This document shows, piece by piece, positions 55,152 to 63,964 of a DNA stretch of 64,000 nt. The translations under genes and the position numbers were made by a program. Source of the stretch: JOPF133 sp052144935 (GTDB lineage: Bacteria; Acidobacteriota; Terriglobia; Bryobacterales; Bryobacteraceae); NCBI GenBank assembly GCA_052144935.1, contig JBKQPR010000370.1:1-64000 (forward strand), in the 5' to 3' direction. Position 1 is the first letter of the stretch. Each line of letters starts with the position of its first letter. The notes below the pieces were generated by a model, which was not told the DNA's origin, did no database searches, and worked only from the letters and a program-made list of their open reading frames with translations.

Positions 55152-56771
55152 TTAGTGCGCCGCGCCGCTCTTGCCCGGCTCCATGCGCTGGACGATGACG
55201 CGCCTGGCGCCCTGCAGCAGGGTCATGGCTTTGGGCAGCGCCTCTACGGCGCGCATTACTTCCGGGTCGGTCTGGGCGAACACGCGGTCGCTCTCGTCCA
55301 CGTTGAAGGCGTAGGTGTACATTTCCTTGGTCAGATAGCGGCGGACCCAGTCGTGATCCCCAGTGAACTCGGCTTCCGTGAAGTTGGTTTTCTTGTCCAG
55401 CAGATAATCGTGCAATTCGTTGACGACTTCCTCGCTGGGCATCCAGCCCCTGGGCAGGCTGCTAGGGTGCTTGGAGAAGTACACGCGCGTGAAATTGAAC
55501 AGGCCGTCGCGCAAGAGCGCCAACTCCAGGTGGTCCAGCTTGGGCGGCTGATACTTCTCATCCGGCGTGATGCCGCCGCCGCCGTACACCGTCCGGCCGC
55601 CGTCGGTCATCTTGACATCGTTGGGATTGACGACATTATCGTCGCGGTGGAAGTAATAGTCGTAGAACGACTCGTTGGAATAATCCCGCTGAATCAGACG
55701 GCCGCTGGGCGTGTAGAAATGCGCGGTAGTCAGCGCCAGGGCGGTGTTGCCGGAAAGCGGAAACACGGTCTGCACCAGGCCCTTGCCGAAGGTCTTCTCG
55801 CCCAGAATCCAGGCACGGTCGTGATCCTGCAAAGCTCCCGACACAATCTCCGCCGCGGAGGCCGACAGGCGGTCCACCAGCACCACGATCGGATAATCGT
55901 GTCCATGGTTGCCGCTGCGCGCGGTGAAGGCCTGCTGCGGCGAATTGCGCCCGCGCGCGGAAACCACCACCTGGCCCTTCTGCAGGAAATGATCGGCCAC
56001 TGCCACGCCGGCTTTCAGCAGGCCGCCGGGGTTCTCGCGCAGGTCCAGCACCAGGCCGCGAATCTCGTTCTCGTTGAGCTGCCGCATGGCGTCTTCCAAC
56101 TCCCGCGAAGTGGTCTCGGAGAAGCTCAGGATCTTCAAGTAGGCGATGGAAGGCTTCAGGTAGAAGGCTTCCGGTACGCTCTTGCGCGTGATCTCGTCGC
56201 GGATGACGGTGAACGGCATATAATCCGCCGTGCCCTCGCGCGAGATCACCACCTTTACGGGCGTGCCGCGCGGTCCCTTCAACAGGTCGGCTACTTCGGT
56301 GGTGTTCAGCCCCTCGGTGGACTTGTCGTTCACCGAGATGATGATGTCGCCCGGCCGCAACCCCACCTGGTAAGCCGGCGATCCCGGGAACGGAGCGATC
56401 ACCACGGTCTTTCCATTGCGGTTGGAGACCATCATGCCGACTCCGAAATAGCTGCCCTTCTGCTCTTCCTCGAGCAGCCGGAGGTCCTTTGGATCGAAGA
56501 AATTGGAGTGCGGGTCGAGCTCCCGCAGCATGCCCGGAATGGCGCCTTTGTAGTAGATCTTCTCCGGACTGGGGCGATCGGCTTCGTTTTGCTCCACCAC
56601 GGCGGCAATGCGCGTGAAGCTCTCGACTTCGCTATCGAGGCTGGCCTCGGGCGCGTCGCTGACCGCGGCCTCGGCGACGGCCGAAACCCGCGGCCCATAG
56701 AAACCGCCGAGAACCGAAAACACCAGAACTATTAAGGGAATTACAAATAAGGCGCGCCTTTTGTGGACCAT
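55152..56771 (-). CDS. S41 family C-terminal processing protease
   Basis: The product is 539 residues from ATG 56771 (GGACGG upstream). The N-terminal membrane anchor is LFVIPLIVLVFSVLGGFY. A PDZ domain (PAYQVGLRPGDIIISVNDKS) is followed by the S41 core: LVLDLRENPGGLLKAGVAVA, VVLVDRLSASAAEIVSGALQ (catalytic Ser) and ILGEKTFGKGLVQTV (catalytic Lys). The C-terminal 150 residues are helical. Such proteases trim periplasmic proteins and take part in envelope quality control. Confidence 0.92.
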   Translation of the reverse strand: MVHKRRALFVIPLIVLVFSVLGGFYGPRVSAVAEAAVSDAPEASLDSEVESFTRIAAVVEQNEADRPSPEKIYYKGAIPGMLRELDPHSNFFDPKDLRLLEEEQKGSYFGVGMMVSNRNGKTVVIAPFPGSPAYQVGLRPGDIIISVNDKSTEGLNTTEVADLLKGPRGTPVKVVISREGTADYMPFTVIRDEITRKSVPEAFYLKPSIAYLKILSFSETTSRELEDAMRQLNENEIRGLVLDLRENPGGLLKAGVAVADHFLQKGQVVVSARGRNSPQQAFTARSGNHGHDYPIVVLVDRLSASAAEIVSGALQDHDRAWILGEKTFGKGLVQTVFPLSGNTALALTTAHFYTPSGRLIQRDYSNESFYDYYFHRDDNVVNPNDVKMTDGGRTVYGGGGITPDEKYQPPKLDHLELALLRDGLFNFTRVYFSKHPSSLPRGWMPSEEVVNELHDYLLDKKTNFTEAEFTGDHDWVRRYLTKEMYTYAFNVDESDRVFAQTDPEVMRAVEALPKAMTLLQGARRVIVQRMEPGKSGAAH

Positions 56772-56863
56772 CCGAAAAACCGTCCTTAGGGAAAGTATAC
56801 CGTACCTGTCCTTATAGACGGACCGGCGCGCGGAATGGCTTCGGAAATTTGGGGAACCCCGGA

Positions 56864-56906
56864 AGATCTCTCGCCAAGCCGCCAAGGCGCAAAGTAACGC
56901 CAAGGG
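56864..56906. repeat. Half copy of the CTCGCCAAGCCGCAAAGTAACGC palindrome
   Basis: AGATCTCTCGCCAAGCCGCC and the following CAAGGCGCAAAGTAACGC correspond to the left arm of the palindrome at 41243. No right arm follows. The flanking bases 56772-57071 hold no other recognised feature. Confidence 0.65.
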
Positions 56907-57071
56907 AAGACAACACGAAGACGAAAATCGGCGCGGAGAAGAACCTCAATAAGGGGCTGTCAGGGACTGGTGCTCTGGCCCGCCGCCGGCAGCTCGCGAT
57001 AAATCGCGTCCAGCACGCCGTTGACGGCGGGCTGCCGTCGGAGCTAGCCGTTTGCAGCCAATGTCGAGCGC

Positions 57072-57426
57072 TTATTGCCCGTGGGTCACCAGCGGCACGT
57101 CGTGCCGCAGCGCCGTGGCGGCGATCCACGCGTCGGCACACTCTATCCGGAACCCGCGCGCCTGCGCGGCCACGGTCACCTCCGCCCACATGGTGCGGAG
57201 CCTGCGGCTGTAGGGCAGCACCACGAATTGTTCGAGATACAGCAGCAGCCATTCGCAGCGCGCTGATCCCCGCTTGGATTTGGATGGCCCACCGATCCAA
57301 CTCTGCCAGCGTCATGAACGAAAGCGCGGGCGTACATCCGGTGAGATCCGCTTCGTAAAGGGCGCCGATCGGGTGGTTCTTGAAAATAAACGAGGCGACA
57401 TCGGTATCGACGACCACGCGGGTCAT
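57072..57426 (-). pseudogene. Frameshifted VapC-like PIN toxin
   Basis: The first frame (MTRVVVDTDVASFIFKNHPI to FMTLAELDRWAIQ) is the N-terminal half of a PIN-domain protein. The remainder (CEWLLLYLEQFVVLPYSRRL, then ECADAWIAATALRHDVPLVT) lies in a different frame after about 57275. The PIN acidic residues are split between the frames, so the toxin should be inactive. It overlaps the antitoxin gene by four bases. Confidence 0.75.
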
Positions 57427-57622
57427 GCCGCGGGTCCTGCCCTCGTGTGGCCGCGCCACTCATGGAGCGCCGCCAGAAAGTCCTCGATGGATTCCTCTTC
57501 CGGCCAGAATCTGCCGTGCAGCACCGAGAGGTCGGTAATCGGTCCGTTTCCTTGCTGGGCGATGATCTCGTCTAAGGAGGGGCGGCGTCGAAGTTGTAAC
57601 GAGGATCGCCGGCTCTGTCCAT
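57423..57622 (-). pseudogene. Frameshifted VapB-like antitoxin
   Basis: It starts at ATG 57622 behind GAGGAGG. The first 16 codons (DRAGDPRYNFDAAPP) end at a stop. One base later, a frame reads DEIIAQQGNGPITDLSVLHG and then FWPEEESIEDFLAALHEWRG, the usual antitoxin seen beside such PIN proteins. A one-base deletion near 57574 accounts for this. Both members of the pair are broken. Confidence 0.75.
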
Positions 57623-58012
57623 CTTCGGCCTCCTCGGTTCGAGTATATCAGTCGGCCAACCCCGCAGCCCGCCGTGGGTTCGAGACGGCAGACACCCGCA
57701 CAGAACTGGCTGGGGAAAGAATAGCAGGGGATACCGGACAGTCAAAACAAGGCCCTGGGCTTTGAACTCCGGGGCATCGATCACGGGCACGCATATTTGG
57801 CGGGGCCGGGGAATCCCACCGCAGTGGACCAGCGCCAGTCCCCAGCAACCAGCCCGCCTGAGTGGACGCTCTCGGCCGGGGTTAGCAATCTCCGGTTCCT
57901 TGGCAACCTTTTCGTGCGGATGCTTGGCGAGGACTTCGGCGGCCTTGGCAATTACCTGCGCCATTTTGAGCGATTGCAGCGCTTTGGCGTCCATCTTCCT
58001 GTCGCAGCGGTT
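57623..58012. other. Intergenic region without a supported gene
   Basis: A minus-strand frame starts MDAKALQSLKMAQVIAKAAE near 57994, but it runs into repeat-like DNA (GTGGACGCTCTCGGCC near 57858) after about 40 residues. It could be the head of an interrupted gene. No domain is recognised. Confidence 0.4.
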
Positions 58013-58822
58013 CTAGTGAGCGAATGCCCGGAGAAGATCGGCACTGGTCGTCGTTGGGCACCAGTATTTCTCGATGTATTCGATCACCAACTGCGTGCCT
58101 GCGTCGTGACTAACGTGGGGCGGATCTTCCGGATTGTACATGGCGTCGGTCAGGTCCCGGACGAGAATGCAGTGAATACCCAGTGAAGTCATTCTCTTGA
58201 TGGCGAAGGTTCGATTGAGCACACACATGTTCGCGTGTACACCCATGACCAGGAGGGTACGAATGTCGCGGTCCCGGAGGAAGCTGTAAATCTCCGTACC
58301 GCTGTCGGAGATCGCATCCGACGCGTCGATGCGCAAACCGGGATTCTCACGCGTCCAGGCTTTGTAGAACTGGTCGGGCGTATCGCACCCGCCGCGGCTG
58401 TCGTCGATGGGGAGGGGAGGATCGGGCAGACTGAGCGGAGCCGGCGGATCGATCTTGGCAAGGGCCAGAATGCGTTTGCGCTGCGGCGCGTCCTGGTAGA
58501 AAGCCATCACTTCAGACGGCGCGTGAATGATCCGGATACCTCGCTTGCGAGCGGATTCCAGGAACGGCGCCATCTTCGCCACCAGGCCGTTGACCCGCTC
58601 CGTGGCGCCCCTGCACCAATGTTTGTCCCACATGTCGCAGATCAGGACTGCTGTCTTCTCCGGCGACAAGGATTGCCGCAGACTCACTTCGCGCCAATCG
58701 CCGCTGCCCTTGAACGCTTCGACGCGCGAGCGAAGATCGACAGTCATATCCGCGGCGCCTGCAGGCAGTCCGAGCGCCGACAGGAGGAACAGGAGCCAAC
58801 GTGAGGGATTCATGCGAGACAT
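58013..58822 (-). CDS. Secreted isochorismatase-like cysteine hydrolase
   Basis: The product is 269 residues from ATG 58822; ATG at 58813 is an alternative. The signal peptide is NPSRWLLFLLSALGLPAGAA. The isochorismatase fold is seen in TAVLICDMWDKHWC (catalytic Asp) and LLVMGVHANMCVLNRTFAIK (catalytic Cys). The substrate is not determinable; a nicotinamidase-like hydrolase is also possible. Three 12-bp repeats lie directly upstream. The DJ-1-like gene is divergent beyond them. Confidence 0.8.
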   Translation of the reverse strand: MSRMNPSRWLLFLLSALGLPAGAADMTVDLRSRVEAFKGSGDWREVSLRQSLSPEKTAVLICDMWDKHWCRGATERVNGLVAKMAPFLESARKRGIRIIHAPSEVMAFYQDAPQRKRILALAKIDPPAPLSLPDPPLPIDDSRGGCDTPDQFYKAWTRENPGLRIDASDAISDSGTEIYSFLRDRDIRTLLVMGVHANMCVLNRTFAIKRMTSLGIHCILVRDLTDAMYNPEDPPHVSHDAGTQLVIEYIEKYWCPTTTSADLLRAFAH

Positions 58823-58824
58823 GC

Positions 58825-58860
58825 TATCACGATATGTATCACGACATGTATCACGACATG
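58825..58860. repeat. Three tandem 12-bp repeats
   Basis: TATCACGATATG, TATCACGACATG and TATCACGACATG lie end to end, 3 bp upstream of the isochorismatase-like start. The spacing of one helical turn suggests an operator, but no regulator is known. Confidence 0.65.
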
Positions 58861-59227
58861 TGGTCCAGCGCTTGGGGAATCCGATTCTGCGACAGGCGCG
58901 GTGCGGGACCGGAGCAAACTTCCCGCGGCGTCGCGTAAGCTCGGATTCGTCGCACTCGAGGAAATCCGCCGGCGATTCCCATCGTGGTGGAAGAATCGCA
59001 TGGTATCGATCCGGCAGAGGTACCGAACGCCGTATGTCGGCTCTTCGGGTTTCCCGTGTGACCGGCGACATGAGCGCGGCGGTGGAGCCGCACCGGGATC
59101 GTTGCTGCGCGATCCCCTACGGCCTGGCGTACGGCGAACGCCGGCACGGGTTACACCTGGCGGAGAAAGCCTTCGCCGGAAGGCTCGGTACGACAACGGG
59201 GCATCGCAACGCGGTTACCATAGGAAC
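58861..59227. other. Intergenic region between divergent genes
   Basis: No further gene, terminator or repeat is visible. It should contain the promoter of the DJ-1-like gene, but no convincing -35/-10 pair was found. Confidence 0.4.
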
Positions 59228-59761
59228 ATGGACCTCGCTGAAAAGAAGATCGCGATTCTCGTGGACAACCTGTATCAGGAAATGGAGGTGTGGTACCCGC
59301 TGTTCCGCTTCCAGGAGGCCGGCGCGACAGTCATCACGGTCGGCGCAAAGGCCGGCGAGACCTACACCAGCAAACTGGGCTATCCGGTGAAGTGCCAGCT
59401 CTCCTACGATGACGCCAAGGCTGCCGATTTCGACGGAGTGGTGGTGCCCGGCGGCTATGCGCCGGACCACATCCGGCGCTACCCGAACGCCAATCGGTTC
59501 GTGCATAACATGGATTCGGCCGGCAAGCTGGTCGCCTCGATCTGCCACGGCCCGTGGGTGTTGTGCTCCGCGGGTGGCATGTTGAAGGGGCGCCAGGCGA
59601 CCAGTTTCTTCGCCATCAAGGACGATCTGGTAAACGCGGGCGCGCACTGGGTGGACGCTGAAGTCGTCGTGGACAGGAATCTCGTGACCAGCCGCAAGCC
59701 GGAGGATCTGCCGGCGTTTTGCAAGGCGTGCATTGAGGTACTGGTTAGCGTTCTGGTTTAG
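59228..59761 (+). CDS. DJ-1/PfpI family protein
   Basis: The 177-residue protein starts at ATG 59228 with KKIAILVDNLYQEMEVWYPL. A nucleophile-elbow Cys is in SICHGPWVLCSAG (C106), preceded by VVVPGGYAPDHIRR. Related proteins act as glyoxalases, peptidases or chaperones; the sequence does not decide. Upstream in-frame codons are not supported by homology. Confidence 0.88.
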   Translation: MDLAEKKIAILVDNLYQEMEVWYPLFRFQEAGATVITVGAKAGETYTSKLGYPVKCQLSYDDAKAADFDGVVVPGGYAPDHIRRYPNANRFVHNMDSAGKLVASICHGPWVLCSAGGMLKGRQATSFFAIKDDLVNAGAHWVDAEVVVDRNLVTSRKPEDLPAFCKACIEVLVSVLV

Positions 59762-59789
59762 GCCCACCTCGCCGGCTGCCAACAGCGCG

Positions 59790-59906
59790 TCAGTTCCGCT
59801 GCTGCATCCGGATTCTTGCGCACTTCGGGCACTTCCACTTTCGCTGCTTGTGGAAGATGTGACCCTTCAGCTCTTTCATCGGAACCCGGCACTTCCGGCA
59901 GGTCAC
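59790..59906 (-). CDS. 38-residue zinc-ribbon protein
   Basis: GTG 59906 follows an AGGGGG site by about 5 bases, and an in-frame TGA lies 7 codons upstream, so this start is forced. The product (MTCRKCRVPMKELKGHIFHK, QRKWKCPKCARIRMQQRN) has two CxxC pairs separated by 23 residues, expected for a zinc ribbon. No family was recognised. Chance cannot be excluded at this length. Confidence 0.5.
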   Translation of the reverse strand: MTCRKCRVPMKELKGHIFHKQRKWKCPKCARIRMQQRN

Positions 59907-60273
59907 GCCATCCCCCTTAGCCTTTCAGGTTAGCCCGCCGCGCGGACAGCCGTCGCGGCGTTCCGGGGCCGTCCGGAGGGGGTAGCCTTCATCCTTGAGC
60001 CGGCATACGTTCCTGCGCCTGCTCGCTCCCTCCTCTTGCGGTGAAGCGGCTACGGCGAATCGTCGCAGTCACAATCCGGATATCCACGTGGATGGTAACC
60101 GCTCTAACCACCCCATCGTTGCGGACACGCACGCAACGGGTCGGGATGGACATTGACGAACCCGGCGGGCCAAGGAATCCTACCTGCGGAGGGTTGCCTC
60201 TATCTCTCCGGCCCCTGTCCCCGCCCCACCCCGGTGGTGCCCGCCTCCCCGTTTTTGCGAAACTCAAAGCAAC
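59907..60273. other. Intergenic region without a recognised feature
   Basis: No gene, repeat or terminator was identified between the zinc-ribbon frame and the SDR gene. Long frames exist on both strands but none has a ribosome site or domain. Confidence 0.4.
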
Positions 60274-61041
60274 ATGCAAAACTACATGGATCTTACAGGC
60301 AAGGTGGCGCTGGTGACCGGCGCTTCCTCTGGAATCGGAGCCGCTGCGGCGGTGGTGCTGGCCGATCTCGGCGCTGCGGTGGCCCTCGGCTATCATGCCA
60401 ACCAGGACGGCGCCTCGCTCGTGTGCGATGCCATCCACGCCGCAGGCGGCAAGGCCATCGCCCTTCGCGCCGATGTGCGCCAGGCCGGCGAGGCCCGCTC
60501 CCTGGTGGCCCGCGCCGCGGAAGCGCTCGGCGCCATCGGAATTCTCGTGAACAACGCCGGCTCGCTGGTGCGGCGCATGCCCCTTGGCGAGATCACCGAG
60601 GAAAGTTGGGGCGAGATCATGGACCTGAACCTGACCAGCGCGATGGTGTGCGCGCAGGCCGTGGCGCCCGGGATGATCGCGCGGAAGAGCGGCGCGATCG
60701 TCAACATTGTGTCCATCGCCGGACGCAATGGTGGAGGTCCCGGCGCGGGCACCTACGCCGCTGCCAAGGGCGGCCTGATCGCCTTCACCAAGTCGCTGGC
60801 CAGGGAACTGGCGCCCCATGGGGTGCGCGCCAATGCCGTCTCCCCCGGCGTCATCGACACGCCCTTCCACGAGGTCTTTTCCACGCCCGAGACGATCCGG
60901 AATTTCGTCAAAGGCATCCCGCTCGGCCGGGTGGGGACCGCGCGCGAATGCGCCATGGCGATTGCCTTCCTGGCCTCGGACGCCGCCAGCTACATTGCCG
61001 GCGAGACCCTGGAAGTGAACGGCGGCCAGTTGATGCTGTAG
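60274..61041 (+). CDS. Short-chain dehydrogenase/reductase (FabG-like)
   Basis: The 255-residue enzyme has the NAD(P) motif TGASSGIG near residues 15-22, NNAG and the catalytic Ser-Tyr-Lys in VSIAGRNGGGPGAGTYAAAK. The C-terminus ends with YIAGETLEVNGGQLML, common to 3-oxoacyl reductase-like SDRs. The substrate is unknown. Confidence 0.9.
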   Translation: MQNYMDLTGKVALVTGASSGIGAAAAVVLADLGAAVALGYHANQDGASLVCDAIHAAGGKAIALRADVRQAGEARSLVARAAEALGAIGILVNNAGSLVRRMPLGEITEESWGEIMDLNLTSAMVCAQAVAPGMIARKSGAIVNIVSIAGRNGGGPGAGTYAAAKGGLIAFTKSLARELAPHGVRANAVSPGVIDTPFHEVFSTPETIRNFVKGIPLGRVGTARECAMAIAFLASDAASYIAGETLEVNGGQLML

Positions 61042-61103
61042 CGGAGCCTGGCCCGCCGAAGCGCCCATCGCGTCCCCGCCGGCCGCGATACAATCGAGCG
61101 ACG

Positions 61104-63740
61104 ATGCTTCGCTGCCTCACCTGCGCGACGGATCTGGCGCCCAGCAGCCGGTTCTGCCCATCCTGCGGCGCAGCGGTGTCGCCGCCGCCATCCTCCGAGG
61201 AGGCGACCGTGGCCATGCCCGCCGCGCGCGCGCCCAGCTCCTCCAGCGGCATCAATGAGGGACGCTTTCCGGCCGGCACGCTGCTGGCGGGGCGGTATCG
61301 CATCCTGGGCCTCTTGGGGCGCGGCGGGATGGGGGAAGTCTACCGCGCCAACGACATGAAACTCGGCCAGCCTGTGGCCCTCAAATTCCTGCCGCCGGAG
61401 ACGGCCCGCAGCCCGGGCATGCTGGCGCGCCTCTCGGGCGAGGTGCGGCTGGCGCGCCAGGTCTCCCATCCCAACGTCTGCCGCGTGTACGATATCGGCG
61501 AAGCCGAGGGCGCAACCTTCCTCACCATGGAATATGTCGACGGTGAGGACCTGGGCTCGCTGCTGCGACGCATCGGCCGATTGCCGGGCGATAAGGCCGT
61601 CGAGATCGCCCGCCGCATCTGCGCCGGCCTCGCCGCCGCGCACGACAAGGGCGTGCTGCACCGCGATCTCAAGCCAGCCAACGTGATGATCGATGGCCGC
61701 GGCCAGGTGCTGCTCACCGATTTCGGCCTCGCCGGATTGGCCGGCCAGATCGCCGGCGCCGAGATCCGCAATGGGACGCCCGCCTACATGGCCCCTGAAC
61801 AGCTCGCCGGCCAGGAAGTCTCTGTGCGTAGCGACATCTATTCCCTGGGCCTGGTGCTGTACGAGATGTTCACCGGGAAGCGCGCCTTCGAGGATGCGCG
61901 CCGTCCCGCGCCGGCGAGCGTTTCCACCCTGGTGAAGGACGTCGACCCGGTGGTGGAGCGGGTGATCGCAAGGTGCCTGCAAGAGGACCCGCGCAACCGC
62001 CCGGCATCCGCGCTGGCCGTGGCGGCCGCTCTGCCCGGCGGCGACCCATTGGCCGCCGCGCTGGCCGCGGGCGAGACGCCATCGCCCGAAATGGTCGCCG
62101 CCGCCGGAGAATCGGACCGCATCTCGGTCCGGACGGCCGTCGTCTGCCTGGTGGTGGTAGTCGCCGGCATGGCGGCCCTGGCCGTGCTCTTTCCCCACGT
62201 GCTCGAGAGAACGCCGCTCGACCACTCGCCCGACGTGCTGGCGCAAAAGGCGCGCGACCTCATCCACAGCTTCGGATACACCGGCAAGCCCGCCGACTTC
62301 TCGGTCTGGTTCGAGAGCGACGGTGACTTCCATGAGTACGGCGCCCGCAAGGAGACCAAGGAGCTTTATCTGGCCCAGCTCGCCAGCGCTCAGCCGCCGC
62401 CCATCCGCTTTGTTTACCGGCAGAGCCAACTTCCGTTGGCCCCTTACAATGCGGAGGCCCGGGTCTACCGTTTCGATCCGCCTCCGACTTCCGGCATGGT
62501 CCGGGTGGAGCTGGATGGGCCGGGCCGCCTGTTGTATTTTGACGCCGTCCCGCCGCAACTTGAGGAAGGGCCGGCGCCTGCGGCCGCGCCTTTCGATTGG
62601 AATAGGCTGTTCACGGCGGCCGGCCTCGACCCGGCCCGCTTCACCGCCGCGGATCCGAAAGTGGTTCCCCTGGTTGGTTTCGATTCGCGCACCGCGTGGA
62701 CCGGTACGTATCCCGGCTCGCCGCAGATTCCGCTGCGGATCGAGGCTGCCGCGTGGCACGGCAAGCCGGTGTACTTCCAGGTGGTCCTGCCCTGGACCAC
62801 CTTTAACCGCGGCCGCGGGCAACCGGGCAGCGCAACCGAGACAGCCCTCCAATCATTGGTTCTAGGTGTGATACTCGCAACCTTTGCGGTCGCCATTTGG
62901 CTGGCGTGGCGGAGTTACCGGATGGGAAGAGGAGATATGCGCGGCGCTTCGCGAGTGGCGTCTTTTCTGTTTGCCGCTTATATGGCCCGCTGGATCTGCA
63001 CGGCCCATCACGTCGCGGCGTTCGCGGAGTGGGACACGTTCACGTGGGCCATCAGCGGCGCGCTTTTCTCGGCGGCTTCCTACTGGGTCCTTTACGTTGC
63101 GTTGGAACCGTACGCCCGGCGCCGCTGGCCGCAAAGCCTGATTGCCTGGACGCGCTTGCTTTCCGGCCGCGTCCGCGACCCGCTGGTAGCCGGTCAGGTC
63201 CTGGTGGGGATTGCCTTTGTAGCCGGTCTGATCTTCGTCCGAGTCCTACTCATGCTGGTCGATCCTCAGTACGGGCAGTTGAGTTCCATCGGCCTACCGA
63301 TGCTGGTGGACGCCCGGTCCGCGGTAGGCGCGCTGGCACACATCCTGCTTGACGGCATCATCACCCCTCTTGCCATCTTTTTCGTCTTCTTCCTGTTGCG
63401 CGCGCTGCTCAGGCGTCAGTGGCTGGCTGTTGGCGTATTCGTCCTTCTGTGTTGCAGCTCTGCGTTCCGAGAGCCGCATCTGCTGCCCGCCCTTGCCTAT
63501 TGCCTGTGCCTTGGCGGAGCGATTCTGCTGCTTCTGACGCGGTTCGGAGTGCTTCCCATGGTGTCGTTCATTTGCGCCTTTGACATAATCTTCTTATTCC
63601 CTCCGAGCGTCAACCTCTCCGCCTGGTATGCCGGGTACGGTATCCTGTCGCTGCTATTCGTGCTCGGTCCGGCCATCTGGGCGTTTCACACGGCGCTCGC
63701 GGGACGGCCCTTGTTCCAGAAGAGCCTTCTCGAAACCTGA
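61104..63740 (+). CDS. Membrane Ser/Thr kinase with N-terminal zinc ribbon
   Basis: The product is 878 residues from ATG 61104. Cys4, Cys7, Cys18 and Cys21 form a zinc ribbon (LRCLTCATDLAPSSRFCPSC). The kinase (about 64-330) has GRGGMG (72-77), K94, HRD (186-188), DFG (206-208) and APEQL. One transmembrane helix near residues 345-365 precedes an extracytoplasmic segment to about 585, then about seven or eight hydrophobic helices reach the C-terminus. TACAAT at 61089-61094 ends 9 bp before the ATG and no ribosome site is seen. Domain order is plain, but the signal it senses is unknown. Confidence 0.88.
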   Translation: MLRCLTCATDLAPSSRFCPSCGAAVSPPPSSEEATVAMPAARAPSSSSGINEGRFPAGTLLAGRYRILGLLGRGGMGEVYRANDMKLGQPVALKFLPPETARSPGMLARLSGEVRLARQVSHPNVCRVYDIGEAEGATFLTMEYVDGEDLGSLLRRIGRLPGDKAVEIARRICAGLAAAHDKGVLHRDLKPANVMIDGRGQVLLTDFGLAGLAGQIAGAEIRNGTPAYMAPEQLAGQEVSVRSDIYSLGLVLYEMFTGKRAFEDARRPAPASVSTLVKDVDPVVERVIARCLQEDPRNRPASALAVAAALPGGDPLAAALAAGETPSPEMVAAAGESDRISVRTAVVCLVVVVAGMAALAVLFPHVLERTPLDHSPDVLAQKARDLIHSFGYTGKPADFSVWFESDGDFHEYGARKETKELYLAQLASAQPPPIRFVYRQSQLPLAPYNAEARVYRFDPPPTSGMVRVELDGPGRLLYFDAVPPQLEEGPAPAAAPFDWNRLFTAAGLDPARFTAADPKVVPLVGFDSRTAWTGTYPGSPQIPLRIEAAAWHGKPVYFQVVLPWTTFNRGRGQPGSATETALQSLVLGVILATFAVAIWLAWRSYRMGRGDMRGASRVASFLFAAYMARWICTAHHVAAFAEWDTFTWAISGALFSAASYWVLYVALEPYARRRWPQSLIAWTRLLSGRVRDPLVAGQVLVGIAFVAGLIFVRVLLMLVDPQYGQLSSIGLPMLVDARSAVGALAHILLDGIITPLAIFFVFFLLRALLRRQWLAVGVFVLLCCSSAFREPHLLPALAYCLCLGGAILLLLTRFGVLPMVSFICAFDIIFLFPPSVNLSAWYAGYGILSLLFVLGPAIWAFHTALAGRPLFQKSLLET

Positions 63741-63778
63741 GGTGATAACCGGTTCAATCGCCGTCAACCGCTGCAATC

Positions 63779-63919
63779 GCTCCCTGTGGTCGCGGCTCCG
63801 ACGCGCATCCGACCCGCGATCGACGCGCATCCCCCCGCGATTCGACGCGCATCCGACCCGCGATCGACGCGCATCCGACCCGCGACCGACGCGCTTCAGA
63901 GCCGCGACGGTAACGGAGC
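63779..63919. repeat. Repeat-arm hairpin enclosing a minisatellite
   Basis: GCTCCCTGTGGTCGCGGCTC at 63779 and its inverse (GAGCCGCGACGGTAACGGAG) at 63899 frame a tandem repeat of GACGCGCATCCGACCCGCGA at 63800-63898. It resembles the hairpin at 49785 with an expanded loop. It lies between two same-direction genes. Confidence 0.8.
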
Positions 63920-63964
63920 GGTTGCCGGCCCTTACCGCTTGCGCCACGTTACACTGGAATTGCC

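Noticed and set aside
57572..57994. 140-codon minus-strand frame upstream of the VapB relic
   Set aside because: Only the first 40 residues look protein-like. The rest is repeat-derived and joins the antitoxin frame by chance.
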